A DNA stretch of 64,000 nt from contig JAUHYZ010000006.1 in the NCBI GenBank assembly GCA_030426245.1, positions 1 through 64,000 of the forward strand. Reading direction: 5' to 3'. This DNA comes from Alphaproteobacteria bacterium (GTDB lineage: Bacteria > Pseudomonadota > Alphaproteobacteria > Sphingomonadales > Sphingomonadaceae). Numbering within the stretch: the first letter of the stretch is position 1; each line of letters starts with the position of its first letter. The translations under genes were made by a program, and so were the position numbers. The notes under the pieces are model-generated. The model searched no databases. It saw nothing but the letters and a program-made list of their open reading frames with translations, and was not told the origin of the DNA. Shown here piece after piece: positions 25,706 to 33,728 of the stretch.

Positions 25706-26760
25706 GCAGGCTCTCCCGCGATTTCGAGATGAAGTTTCACAACCTTGCTGCGATCGCCCGCAAGATTGAAGGCATCCCCGGCGCGGTCGAGGGGATAGGT
25801 ACCCGAAAGGATTGGAGAAACGTCGATCTTGCCGCTGATGATCATTTCCACTGCGGAGCGGAATTCGTCATGCGCGCGGAATGCGCCCACCAGTTCGATC
25901 TCCCGCGTTTGCACCAAATTGATCGGAAGGGACGTTTCTCCAGGCGGCATCATGCCCAATTGAACGATTCGTCCGCCCCTGCGCAGCACGCTGAATAGAG
26001 AGTGCAGAGCTTGCGGTGCGCCCGAAGCTTCCAGCGCGACGTCGAACTGGGCTTCGTCTTCAAGGAACCGGGCGAGTCCGTCGGGCTCCGATTGGACATT
26101 CACCGTTTCATCGACGCCAATCTGCTCACGGGCGACGGCAAGTGCGGCATCTTCGATATCGGTTGAAACGACATAGGCCGCACCAGCCTGTATGGCCGAG
26201 CGTGCTGTCAGCAGGCCGATGGGGCCCGATCCGGTCACGATTACCCGCTTGCCTTGCAGATTACCGGCACGCTTCACGGCATGCAGCCCCACGGACAGCG
26301 GTTCGGCGACCGATAGCGCAAGCAGATCGGTGTCGTCAGGCACTGGAATTACCTGATCCTGGCGGAGGACCAATGCCTGTGCGAAGCCGCCCTGCACATG
26401 CGGCATGCGTGCCGCACTCCCCAGAAATCTCATATTTACGCAGAGATTGGAGCGCCCGGCGCGGCAGTAGCGACAGGAGAGGCAGGGGCGGCTGGGATCG
26501 AGTGCCGCGCGCATGCCAGGCTCCAGATTCTCGACCGCAGAGCCGATTGCGGCCACGCTGCCGGAAATCTCGTGCCCCAACACCATCGGTTCCTGAATCG
26601 AAAAGTCGCCTACACCGCCGCGATGGAAATAGTGCAGGTCCGAACCGCAAATCCCGCCATAGGCAACATTTACGAGCACCTCATCCGGGGCAAGTTCACC
26701 GGGATCGAATTCTTCAATCCGCAGGTCGCGGGCGCCGTGGCAAATCGCTGCGAGCATCAT
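25702..26760 (-). CDS. idnD: L-idonate 5-dehydrogenase
   Basis: This 352-residue zinc medium-chain dehydrogenase oxidises L-idonate to 5-keto-D-gluconate. The GGICGSDLHYF motif with Cys38, then GHE (His63, Glu64), form the catalytic zinc site. Cys93, Cys96, Cys99 and Cys107 form the structural zinc lobe. The Rossmann motif is VTGSGPIGLL. N-terminal wording (GGICGSDLHYFHRGGVGDF, PMVLGHE) closely follows E. coli IdnD. GAGG lies 5 bases before the second Met codon (26757), which may be the true start. It is divergent from idnO, with one predicted LacI operator next to each start. Confidence 0.88.
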   Translation of the reverse strand: MMLAAICHGARDLRIEEFDPGELAPDEVLVNVAYGGICGSDLHYFHRGGVGDFSIQEPMVLGHEISGSVAAIGSAVENLEPGMRAALDPSRPCLSCRYCRAGRSNLCVNMRFLGSAARMPHVQGGFAQALVLRQDQVIPVPDDTDLLALSVAEPLSVGLHAVKRAGNLQGKRVIVTGSGPIGLLTARSAIQAGAAYVVSTDIEDAALAVAREQIGVDETVNVQSEPDGLARFLEDEAQFDVALEASGAPQALHSLFSVLRRGGRIVQLGMMPPGETSLPINLVQTREIELVGAFRAHDEFRSAVEMIISGKIDVSPILSGTYPLDRAGDAFNLAGDRSKVVKLHLEIAGEPA

Positions 26761-26776
26761 ATCCTCATTCCAAATT

Positions 26777-26794
26777 CATGGGACCGTTAACATG
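26777..26794 (-). promoter_or_regulatory. LacI-regulon operator site C (idnD)
   Basis: On the minus strand this reads CATGTTAACGGTCCCATG, a near-palindrome with matching CATG ends and central CG. It ends 16 bases upstream of the idnD start, the same spacing as the other sites relative to their genes. Confidence 0.75.
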
Positions 26795-26901
26795 CGAGCG
26801 GGCGCACGGCAATCCTGCCTAATGTTTGTGGGTTTGTTTCTTTGTGGAACAGGCGAAATGCCTGTCCACCGCAATCAGATTTATCGGCCACAGCATATTG
26901 C

Positions 26902-26919
26902 CATGTGAACGGTCACTTC
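26902..26919 (+). promoter_or_regulatory. LacI-regulon operator site D (idnO)
   Basis: CATGTGAACGGTCACTTC lies 14 bases before the idnO ATG and shares the AACGGTCAC core. Its inner part GTGAAC/GGTCAC is nearly symmetrical. Sites C and D are 125 bp apart in the divergent idnD-idnO region, which could allow looping by a tetrameric LacI-type protein. Confidence 0.7.
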
Positions 26920-26933
26920 GTATGAGGCGATCC

Positions 26934-27710
26934 ATGGATGAGGGGAATATCTTCGAGCTATTCGACCTGAGCGGGCGCAATGCGCTGATCACCGGTTCTA
27001 CGCGAGGAATAGGGCGTGCCATCGCGCAGGCGCTCTCCAGGGCCGGCGCGCATGTCATACTCAATGGCCGGTCACCCGATGCTCTGGCTGAAGCAGAGGA
27101 GGGCATTCGTGAATCGGGGGGCTCGGCAAGTGTGTCTTGCTTCGATGTCACCGATGCCGCCTCTGTCTATGCCGGTATTGCAGAGATCGAAACAGAGCGG
27201 CCAATAGATGTCCTGGTCAACAATGCCGGTATCCAGAGGCGCGCACCGCTTCATGAATTCGACGATGACGATTGGCGCGAACTCATGGCGACGAATTTGG
27301 ATGGGCTCTATTATGTCAGCAAGGCCGTGGCGCCAGGCATGATCGAACGTTCGCGCGGCAAGATCATCAATATCGCGAGCGTTCAAAGTGAACTCGCTCG
27401 CCCCGGCATCGCGCCTTACACAGCGGCCAAAGGTGCAGTCAGGAATTTCACCCGCGGCATGTGCGCGGACTGGGCTCAGTTCGGCCTGCAGATAAACGCA
27501 ATTGCGCCAGGATATTTCGACACCCCGTTGAATGCTGCCTTGGTCGCCGATTCCGAATTCGATGCCTGGATCAGGAAGCGCACGCCGGCAGGCCGCTGGG
27601 GCGACCTGAAAGATCTGCATGGGGCAGCCATCTTCCTTGCATCATCCGCGTCCGATTTCATCAATGGCCAGACGATTTATGTCGATGGCGGCATAACTAC
27701 GGTGATCTGA
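26934..27710 (+). CDS. idnO: Gluconate 5-dehydrogenase (5-keto-D-gluconate reductase)
   Basis: This 258-residue short-chain dehydrogenase interconverts 5-keto-D-gluconate and D-gluconate. Motifs are GSTRGIG (21-27), NNAGIQRR (96-103), catalytic Ser149, Tyr162 and Lys166 in the NIASVQSEL/PYTAAKGA region, and the end motif FINGQTIYVDGG. NNAGIQRR, RGMCADWA and NAIAPGYF..PLN..L are close to E. coli IdnO. ATG 26934 is chosen because GAGG lies 6 bases upstream; an ATG at 26922 has none. It is the first gene of an operon with the hydroxyacid dehydrogenase and SDR downstream. Confidence 0.92.
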   Translation: MDEGNIFELFDLSGRNALITGSTRGIGRAIAQALSRAGAHVILNGRSPDALAEAEEGIRESGGSASVSCFDVTDAASVYAGIAEIETERPIDVLVNNAGIQRRAPLHEFDDDDWRELMATNLDGLYYVSKAVAPGMIERSRGKIINIASVQSELARPGIAPYTAAKGAVRNFTRGMCADWAQFGLQINAIAPGYFDTPLNAALVADSEFDAWIRKRTPAGRWGDLKDLHGAAIFLASSASDFINGQTIYVDGGITTVI

Positions 27711-27714
27711 AACA

Positions 27715-28662
27715 ATGGCCGATCAACTTCCCCTGGCGCTGCAACTATGCCCGTTCTCCGACTATCTCGAAGGCGGCCTTTCCAAGCGCGTTGATCTTGT
27801 GCCTTGGTTTTCAATGGACGAGGCGGCGCAAAGGGACTTTCTATCCGGGAATGCTCAGGATTGCCGGATTGTAGTCACAGGCGGCCATATCGGGTGCCCG
27901 CCCGACCTGATGCGCAGCCTTCCCGCACTGGGCCTGGTTGCAATCAACGGTGTCGGTTTCGATAAGGTCGATCTCGACCTTGCGAGCGCTCAGTCGGTAG
28001 GAGTCAGCAACACACCCGATGTTTTGACCGAAGATGTGGCCGACCTTGCAGTGGGCCTGATTATCGCGCTACGACGCGGCATCGTTGCAGGCGATGCCCA
28101 TGTTCGTGAAGGCAAGTGGCCGGATGGTGATATTGCGCTCGGGCGCAAGGTAAGCGGTGCGCGTTTTGGGATTATCGGGCTTGGCAGGATCGGGCGGGCA
28201 ATTGCCGCTCGCGTCGCGCCGTTTGGAGAGGTCGGCTATACTTCGCGCACTGCGAGGGCGCCTGACTACCGGCATTTCTCCGCCATCGGTGATTTGGCGC
28301 AGTGGTCCGATATCTTGATAGTGGCCTGTGCGGCCAATACCGAAACCGCCAACCTGGTCGATGCCGAAGTTCTGCAGGCGTTGGGCAGCGAAGGAGTGCT
28401 TGTGAATATTTCGCGAGGATCAGTGGTGGATGAAGGGGCCCTATGCGACGCGTTGGAAGCTGGCAATCTCGCGGGCGCCGCGCTCGATGTATTCGCCAAC
28501 GAGCCCAATGTGCCGGAGACGCTGCGCAGTTCTTCCCGCACAGTTCTGACACCCCATATCGCAAGCGCCACCGTTGAAACACGCCAAGCGATGGCCGATC
28601 TCGTGATTGCGAATGTCGACGCCTTCCTGGCAGGCGAAGACCTCAAGACTCCAGTGACATGA
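27715..28662 (+). CDS. D-isomer-specific 2-hydroxyacid dehydrogenase (ketogluconate/glyoxylate reductase type)
   Basis: A 315-residue NAD(P)-dependent enzyme with [14 protein letters not shown] as dinucleotide motif. The catalytic Arg is in [11 protein letters not shown], the Glu follows in DVFANEP, and the His is in LTPHIASAT. This layout matches GhrB/2-ketogluconate and hydroxypyruvate reductases of the GHPR group. It starts 4 bases after the idnO stop, and its stop overlaps the next SDR gene as ATGA. It would reduce 2-ketogluconate (to gluconate) or glyoxylate/hydroxypyruvate; the genomic context favours the former. Confidence 0.88.
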   Translation: MADQLPLALQLCPFSDYLEGGLSKRVDLVPWFSMDEAAQRDFLSGNAQDCRIVVTGGHIGCPPDLMRSLPALGLVAINGVGFDKVDLDLASAQSVGVSNTPDVLTEDVADLAVGLIIALRRGIVAGDAHVREGKWPDGDIALGRKVSGARFGIIGLGRIGRAIAARVAPFGEVGYTSRTARAPDYRHFSAIGDLAQWSDILIVACAANTETANLVDAEVLQALGSEGVLVNISRGSVVDEGALCDALEAGNLAGAALDVFANEPNVPETLRSSSRTVLTPHIASATVETRQAMADLVIANVDAFLAGEDLKTPVT

Positions 28663-29405
28663 GCGGGGGGCAAGTCGCTGTCGTCACAGGGGCGGGGAGC
28701 GGCATCGGGCGCGCGGTCAGTATCGCTCTCGGGCAGGCAGGATTGCGCGTAGTGCTGGCTGGCAGACGCGCTGAGGCGCTGAAGGAGACTGCCGAGGCGA
28801 TCGATGGCCACAGCCTTGTTTGCCCCACCGACGTGGCCGATGCAGGTTCGGTCACCAGCCTATTCGACAAGACCGTGCGGGAGTTCGGCCGTATCGATCT
28901 GCTGTTCAACAATGCGGGACTTTCGCTTCCTTCGACCCGAATCGACGAGATCGCCGATGAGGATTGGAACAGGCTGGTGGCCGTCAATCTGACGGGAGCC
29001 TTCCTGTGCCTCCGCGCAGCCTTTCGGGCGATGAAAGATCAGGAACCGCAAGGCGGACGCATCATCAACAATGGTTCCCTTTCCGCGCATGTGCCGCGGC
29101 TGCATTCCGCTGCATACACGGCGACCAAGCATGCGATTACCGGCCTGACAAAATCGGCATCGCTAGACGGGCGCGCCGTGGGTATCGCCTGCGGCCAGAT
29201 CGACATCGGCAATGCGGCAACCCATCTGGGAGGCGGCGCGGCGGCCGGCGCGCTGCAGGCGGATGGAGAGGTCCGATCTGAACCCGTTATCGATACGCAG
29301 GAAGTGGCGAAGGCCGTTCTGCACATGGCCTCGCTTCCGTTGACGGCCAACGTCCAGTTCATGACGGTCATGGCCACAAACATGCCGTATATCGGGCGCG
29401 GCTAG
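28659..29405 (+). CDS. Short-chain dehydrogenase/reductase
   Basis: A 248-residue classical SDR. It has [13 protein letters not shown] at the N-terminus, NNAG in the fourth strand, and the catalytic Ser-Tyr-Lys set in NGSLSAHV and AAYTATKHA. The C-terminus [16 protein letters not shown] is a family form seen in alphaproteobacterial sugar or hydroxyacid clusters. It overlaps the preceding gene as ATGA, so it is translated with idnO and the hydroxyacid dehydrogenase. The substrate is not evident; oxidation of a sugar or sugar acid is likely from context. Confidence 0.87.
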   Translation: MSGGQVAVVTGAGSGIGRAVSIALGQAGLRVVLAGRRAEALKETAEAIDGHSLVCPTDVADAGSVTSLFDKTVREFGRIDLLFNNAGLSLPSTRIDEIADEDWNRLVAVNLTGAFLCLRAAFRAMKDQEPQGGRIINNGSLSAHVPRLHSAAYTATKHAITGLTKSASLDGRAVGIACGQIDIGNAATHLGGGAAAGALQADGEVRSEPVIDTQEVAKAVLHMASLPLTANVQFMTVMATNMPYIGRG

Positions 29406-29479
29406 TATGATGCAGGCGTGCCCAAATGAGGAATTGAGCCGATCTCTTCTCACTTTGCGCAAACTCAGGGAAAAGCAGG

Positions 29480-30595
29480 ATGCCTAAATCAATCACAGCA
29501 GCGGTACAGCGGGAAATCGGCGCTCCTCCCGTCATCGAAACGCTGACGATCGAAGAACCGCAGGAAGACGAAGTCCGAATTGCACTGGCGGCAGTCGGCA
29601 TATGTCACACCGATATGGTAATGCGTGACGGGCATGTGCCGATACCGCAGCCGGTCGTGCTCGGTCACGAAGGGGCCGGTATCGTCGACGCGATCGGTCC
29701 CGGGGTCACCGGCCTCGCGGTGGGCGACAAGGTTGTGTTGAGCTTCGACAGTTGCGGACATTGCCCGTCCTGTGACGATCACGAACCGGCCTATTGCCAT
29801 AGCTGGTTTCCGCTCAATTTTGGTGGCGGCCGGCAGGACGGCAGCACCGCACTCACAGACGAAGCGGGCAAGCCGGTCCATAGCCACATTTTCGGTCAGT
29901 CATCCTTCGCCAGCTTTGCCATCGCGCATTCGCGCAATGTTGTGAAAATTGAAGCTGACGTCCCGCTCGAGATCCTGGGGCCATTGGGCTGCGGGATCCA
30001 GACCGGCGCGGGCAGTGTGCTGAACGTTTTGAAGCCGCGTGGCGGCAGCAGCATGGCCGTGATCGGCACGGGCGCGGTAGGTCTCTCTGCAATTATGGCT
30101 GCAGGCATCGCTGGCGTAGAGACTGTGGTGGCGATCGACCTCAAGGCGGATCGGCTTGCACTGGCCCGGCAACTCGGTGCTACTCACAGCTTCGAGGCTG
30201 ACGAGGGGAGCGTAGCCGAGTTTGCGAATGCCGCGGGCTGCGCCACAGGCTTCGACTATATTATCGACACGACAGGCATCCCTGCCGTCTGCAACGCCGC
30301 GATCTCCTCGCTTGGGCCGCGTGGCGAACTGGCTCTCGTCGGCGCCTATCCTCCAGGTATGAATGTCGAGGCGGAAGCCAGTTTTTTGATGAGTGGCGGG
30401 CGCATTGTTCGGGGCGTAGTCGAAGGTGGGGCGGACCCGCAGACTTTCATTCCCGAACTGATCGAGCATTATCTTGCCGGCCGGTTCCCTTTTGACAGGC
30501 TGATCGAATACTTCGCGTTTGATGATATCGCTGAAGCGATCTCGGCTGGAGAGAGCGGAAAAGTGGTCAAACCCGTCTTGCGCTTCAATACCTAG
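29480..30595 (+). CDS. Zinc-dependent alcohol dehydrogenase (aryl-alcohol dehydrogenase type)
   Basis: A 371-residue medium-chain dehydrogenase. GICHTDMVMRDG with Cys and GHEGAG with His/Glu give the catalytic zinc site. The structural zinc lobe reads SCGHCPSCDDHEPAYC. The dinucleotide motif is VIGTGAVGLSA. LGPLGCGIQTGAGSVLNVL is typical of the benzyl/aryl-alcohol and S-(hydroxymethyl)glutathione-like group. A 74-base gap separates it from the SDR, and AAGCAGG precedes the ATG. It ends just before a large inverted repeat. It may be the last gene of the sugar-acid operon or an independent alcohol oxidation gene. Confidence 0.85.
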   Translation: MPKSITAAVQREIGAPPVIETLTIEEPQEDEVRIALAAVGICHTDMVMRDGHVPIPQPVVLGHEGAGIVDAIGPGVTGLAVGDKVVLSFDSCGHCPSCDDHEPAYCHSWFPLNFGGGRQDGSTALTDEAGKPVHSHIFGQSSFASFAIAHSRNVVKIEADVPLEILGPLGCGIQTGAGSVLNVLKPRGGSSMAVIGTGAVGLSAIMAAGIAGVETVVAIDLKADRLALARQLGATHSFEADEGSVAEFANAAGCATGFDYIIDTTGIPAVCNAAISSLGPRGELALVGAYPPGMNVEAEASFLMSGGRIVRGVVEGGADPQTFIPELIEHYLAGRFPFDRLIEYFAFDDIAEAISAGESGKVVKPVLRFNT

Positions 30596-30605
30596 ACTGC
30601 CTTTG

Positions 30606-30666
30606 TCGGCCTGACTGAAGCCGACCGGCGGCGCTTTTGCTTTGCAAGGCGCACAAGTCAGGCCGA
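30606..30666. terminator. Large inverted repeat after the alcohol dehydrogenase gene
   Basis: TCGGCCTGACT (30606-30616) is exactly complementary to AGTCAGGCCGA (30656-30666). Between the arms, GCGCTTTTGC...GCAAGGCGC can form an inner hairpin, and GTCGGC (30605-30610) may alternatively pair with GCCGAC (30620-30625). It begins 10 bases after the stop codon and probably ends the transcript, although no T-run of the standard kind follows the outer stem. Confidence 0.5.
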
Positions 30667-31046
30667 GCAACCGCATCCTTTCGTTTCTGATGGGGCATCA
30701 TTTGGGTCGCACTGTCAGGGTGGGATGGTAAGGTTAGATCTCGTAACCTGCGATCTCACTCGAAGCAGAGCTTTCGTCTAGGGCTGGCGTACGCAGCGCC
30801 CGCTTCGCCATTGATGGTGTTTGCGACGCGTTGGCCGTCTAAATCGATAAAGAGGTACTTCGTCCGTAGAGATTGTTTGGAATATTTGAATTCTCTAATC
30901 AGCAATAAATTAACCATAACCAGAAATTTGGTCGCTCAGATACCGCAAGGAGCAAGTTCTATACTTGGTTCGGATAGTCGGCTGCGTTGCTATAAAATCG
31001 GTTGCGTTCGAGCCTGGCGTTTCAAAACGGAGTGGTCACGAACTGG
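30667..31046. other. Gene-free AT-rich stretch before the adenylation-acyltransferase gene
   Basis: About 380 bases without a credible gene. The part from 30840 to 30990 is clearly richer in A and T than its surroundings (for example AATATTTGAATTCTCTAATC). Short open frames here lack ribosome sites and coding-like composition. The promoter of the downstream gene presumably lies here; TATAAAATC at 30991-30999 is a possible -10 region, without a clear -35 partner. No repeat or RNA gene was recognised. Confidence 0.5.
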
Positions 31047-33701
31047 ATGTTCTTCTGGGAAGATCTCGAGCGATTCAGCGATAATGTCGCGATCCTGACG
31101 GAGTCCGGCGAGAGCATCACGTACCAGGAACTTGCCCAACAAGCGGATGAGGCCGGTTTCGCAGGCGGCAGGCGGCGCCTCGCATTGATCGAAGCTGACA
31201 ACAGCCTGCCCGCGGTCGTTGCCTATCTTGGAGCGCTGCGTGCCGGACATGCCGTCTTGCTGCTTGCAACAGGCAAGCCCGAAGATACTGCGCGGCTGAC
31301 CGAATTATACCGGCCTGAACTGATCTGGACGCAATCGTCGGGTTTGAGGGAATTGAGCGAAACACCCGTTGGAGAGCTTCATTCTGAGCTCAAGATACTG
31401 CTCTCCACTTCGGGTTCGACCGGCAGTTCCAAACTGGTCAGACTCTCTGTGACGAACATCGACGCCAATGCCCGGTCCATCGCCAGCTATCTGGGCCTCG
31501 AGGAGCGGGACCGTGCAATCACGACGCTGCCGCTCGCCTATTCCTATGGTCTGTCGGTACTCCACTCCCGCCTTGCAGGCGGCTGCAGTATTGCGTTGAC
31601 AAACCGCTCGGTGACCGACCCGGGATTTCGTGAATTGATGGCGCGATGCCAGCCGACCACAATTGCCGGCGTACCCTACACTTACGAGCTGTTGCTTGCA
31701 TCGGGAGGGATCGACGATCTGCCGGATTCGGTTCGCCTGATGACTCAGGCCGGCGGAAAGCTCGTTCCGGAGCTGGTCGAGAAAGTTCATCGCTCCGCCG
31801 AGCAGCAGAATGCGCAATTTTTCGTGATGTACGGGGCGACTGAAGCGACTGCGCGGATGGCATTCGTCCCGCCCGATAAGCTGTCCGAATACCCGGACTG
31901 CATAGGAGGGCCTATTCCGGGCGGATCCTTCAGGCTGGTCGACCCAGAGACAGGTGACCCTGCCGATGATGTCGGTGAGCTGGCTTACCGTGGCCCCAAT
32001 GTGATGATGGGATACGCGGAGACCCGCGAGGACCTGGCGCGGGGAGACGAAGTTGAAGAGCTTGCCACGGGCGACCTAGCCGAAGAGGTGGCGCCGGACA
32101 TCTATCGCGTCACTGCGCGCAAGAGCCGTTTCCTGAAACTGTTCGGTTTGCGCATATCACTTGCGAAGGTGGAGCAAGAGGCCGGCCGCATGGGCTGGAC
32201 AGCGATTGCCACCGGAGACGATCGCAGGCTCGTCGTCGCCTATGAGGGGAGCGGCGAAGCCCGAACGCTGGCAAGAACGCTTGCCCAGCGATTCAATTTG
32301 CCTGCCGGCCGCGTGATTGCCTTGGCTTTTGAGAAAATTCCTCGTCTGACGAACGGCAAGCCGGACTATCAGGCGATCCTGGCATCGATTGAAGACGAGG
32401 GTGCGAAGGGAGATGCCGGGCCGGTGTTTGCCAAGGGGGCCGTCTCAGCTCGGCAGGAGAGCAACGGTCCGCAAATACGCTCTGCGGGCGAACGGAGCGC
32501 ATTGGACGACAACCCCTGTTTGCAGAAGGTCACCGCGGCCTTTTCCGAATTGTTCGAGCGCGACGATATCGATCCCGATGAGAGCTTCATGAGCCTTGGC
32601 GGCGATAGTCTGAGCTACGTCCAGGCCTACATGATCCTTGAGGAAATCGTCGGAACCGTTCCCGACGAATGGCATGCGATGAGCCTGCGCGAAATCTCCC
32701 GGCATGGCCGTCCGGTGAGCAGGCACACGGCGCGTATCGAGAGTATCATCTTCCTGCGCGCTCTGTTTATTACCCTGGTTGTCGCGATCCACGCTCCGTT
32801 GACGTCAATTGGCGACAGCGCGACGAGTGCTCTGCTGGTCATTTCGGGCTATCTGTTCTGCAAATCCAATTGGGATTCGATGTTTGCATCTGGCCGTCCG
32901 GCCAACATGCTCCGGTCGATCACGCATCTGCTTCCATTAACGGCACTCTTTACCTGGGCCACAGTGGTTTGGGGCCTCTTTCTGGACCATCCCATCCCCT
33001 GGGCGAATGTCATGCTCATGACCGATTTGGTCAATCATCCAAGCTTTCCCGGAATGATCCGGGACGAGGGCATCTACTGGTATCTGCACAGCCTGATAAA
33101 AGTCATTGCGATCGTTTTTCTGCTTCAGGTTCTGGTCGTCAGACGCATCAGGGCCAGGAGCAACCAGTATCTATGTTTGATTGCCATCTGCGCGCTCGGC
33201 TTTGCAGTAAGGCTGACTGCACCCCTGCTGTTTTTCGATCAGCCGCAGGATTTGCCGAGTTACGGCCTGACGATCTATCAGACCGCGCCATTCGCGACAT
33301 TGCCGCTGTTCTACCTCGGGATGTGCCTCGCATTGCCCATGAAGAAGGCGCAGTATACTCTTATACTCGCAGGTGTTTTTATCGTTTGCCTGCTCTCCCT
33401 TTATTCGTTTGGGATGGCGGCCTCCTTATACCTGGCGTTGATCGCTCTCGTGCTGCTGTTCGTTCCTGTCATCAAGGTGCCGCGCTTCAGTGTCGGGATC
33501 ATTTCGGCCGTCGCATCAGCCTCCTTCTACATCTATCTCGTCCACACCTGGACCAACAAGCCGTGGCGATTGCTTCACCAAGGGCAGCTGAGTGAAGGCG
33601 ATATCTATACCTGGGGGATGACCATTGTGGGTCTGGTAGCAGGAGTGGCCTTCATGCACCTCGTTCGTCACAGTCCGATGCGCTGGCTCGCCAGAGGATG
33701 A
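31047..33701 (+). CDS. Adenylation-carrier-acyltransferase fusion protein
   Basis: An 884-residue single chain with three modules. Residues 1-445 are an AMP-forming adenylation domain with TSGSTGSSK (121-129), YGATEAT (262-268), ATGDLAE (340-346) and a catalytic-type Lys in RLTNGKPDY (Lys438). Residues 485-555 are a carrier domain with GGDSL, Ser521 being the phosphopantetheine site. Residues 563-884 are a multi-helix membrane domain of the acyltransferase-3 family; R571-x10-H582 in FLRALFITLVVAIHAP matches the R-x10-H motif of OafA. It would activate an acid, load it on its own carrier, and pass it to an acceptor at or across the inner membrane, perhaps a glycan. ATG 31047 is used; TTG 31002 and GTG 31032 are in-frame alternatives and the ribosome site is unclear. 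Confidence 0.85.
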   Translation: MFFWEDLERFSDNVAILTESGESITYQELAQQADEAGFAGGRRRLALIEADNSLPAVVAYLGALRAGHAVLLLATGKPEDTARLTELYRPELIWTQSSGLRELSETPVGELHSELKILLSTSGSTGSSKLVRLSVTNIDANARSIASYLGLEERDRAITTLPLAYSYGLSVLHSRLAGGCSIALTNRSVTDPGFRELMARCQPTTIAGVPYTYELLLASGGIDDLPDSVRLMTQAGGKLVPELVEKVHRSAEQQNAQFFVMYGATEATARMAFVPPDKLSEYPDCIGGPIPGGSFRLVDPETGDPADDVGELAYRGPNVMMGYAETREDLARGDEVEELATGDLAEEVAPDIYRVTARKSRFLKLFGLRISLAKVEQEAGRMGWTAIATGDDRRLVVAYEGSGEARTLARTLAQRFNLPAGRVIALAFEKIPRLTNGKPDYQAILASIEDEGAKGDAGPVFAKGAVSARQESNGPQIRSAGERSALDDNPCLQKVTAAFSELFERDDIDPDESFMSLGGDSLSYVQAYMILEEIVGTVPDEWHAMSLREISRHGRPVSRHTARIESIIFLRALFITLVVAIHAPLTSIGDSATSALLVISGYLFCKSNWDSMFASGRPANMLRSITHLLPLTALFTWATVVWGLFLDHPIPWANVMLMTDLVNHPSFPGMIRDEGIYWYLHSLIKVIAIVFLLQVLVVRRIRARSNQYLCLIAICALGFAVRLTAPLLFFDQPQDLPSYGLTIYQTAPFATLPLFYLGMCLALPMKKAQYTLILAGVFIVCLLSLYSFGMAASLYLALIALVLLFVPVIKVPRFSVGIISAVASASFYIYLVHTWTNKPWRLLHQGQLSEGDIYTWGMTIVGLVAGVAFMHLVRHSPMRWLARG

Positions 33702-33728
33702 TGAAGCGGCAGTCAGAATTTGGCAGTC

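Noticed and set aside
30811..31098. Possible 95-residue gene ahead of the adenylation-acyltransferase gene
   Set aside because: It lacks a ribosome site, has no coding-like composition and overlaps the start of the fusion gene in another frame.
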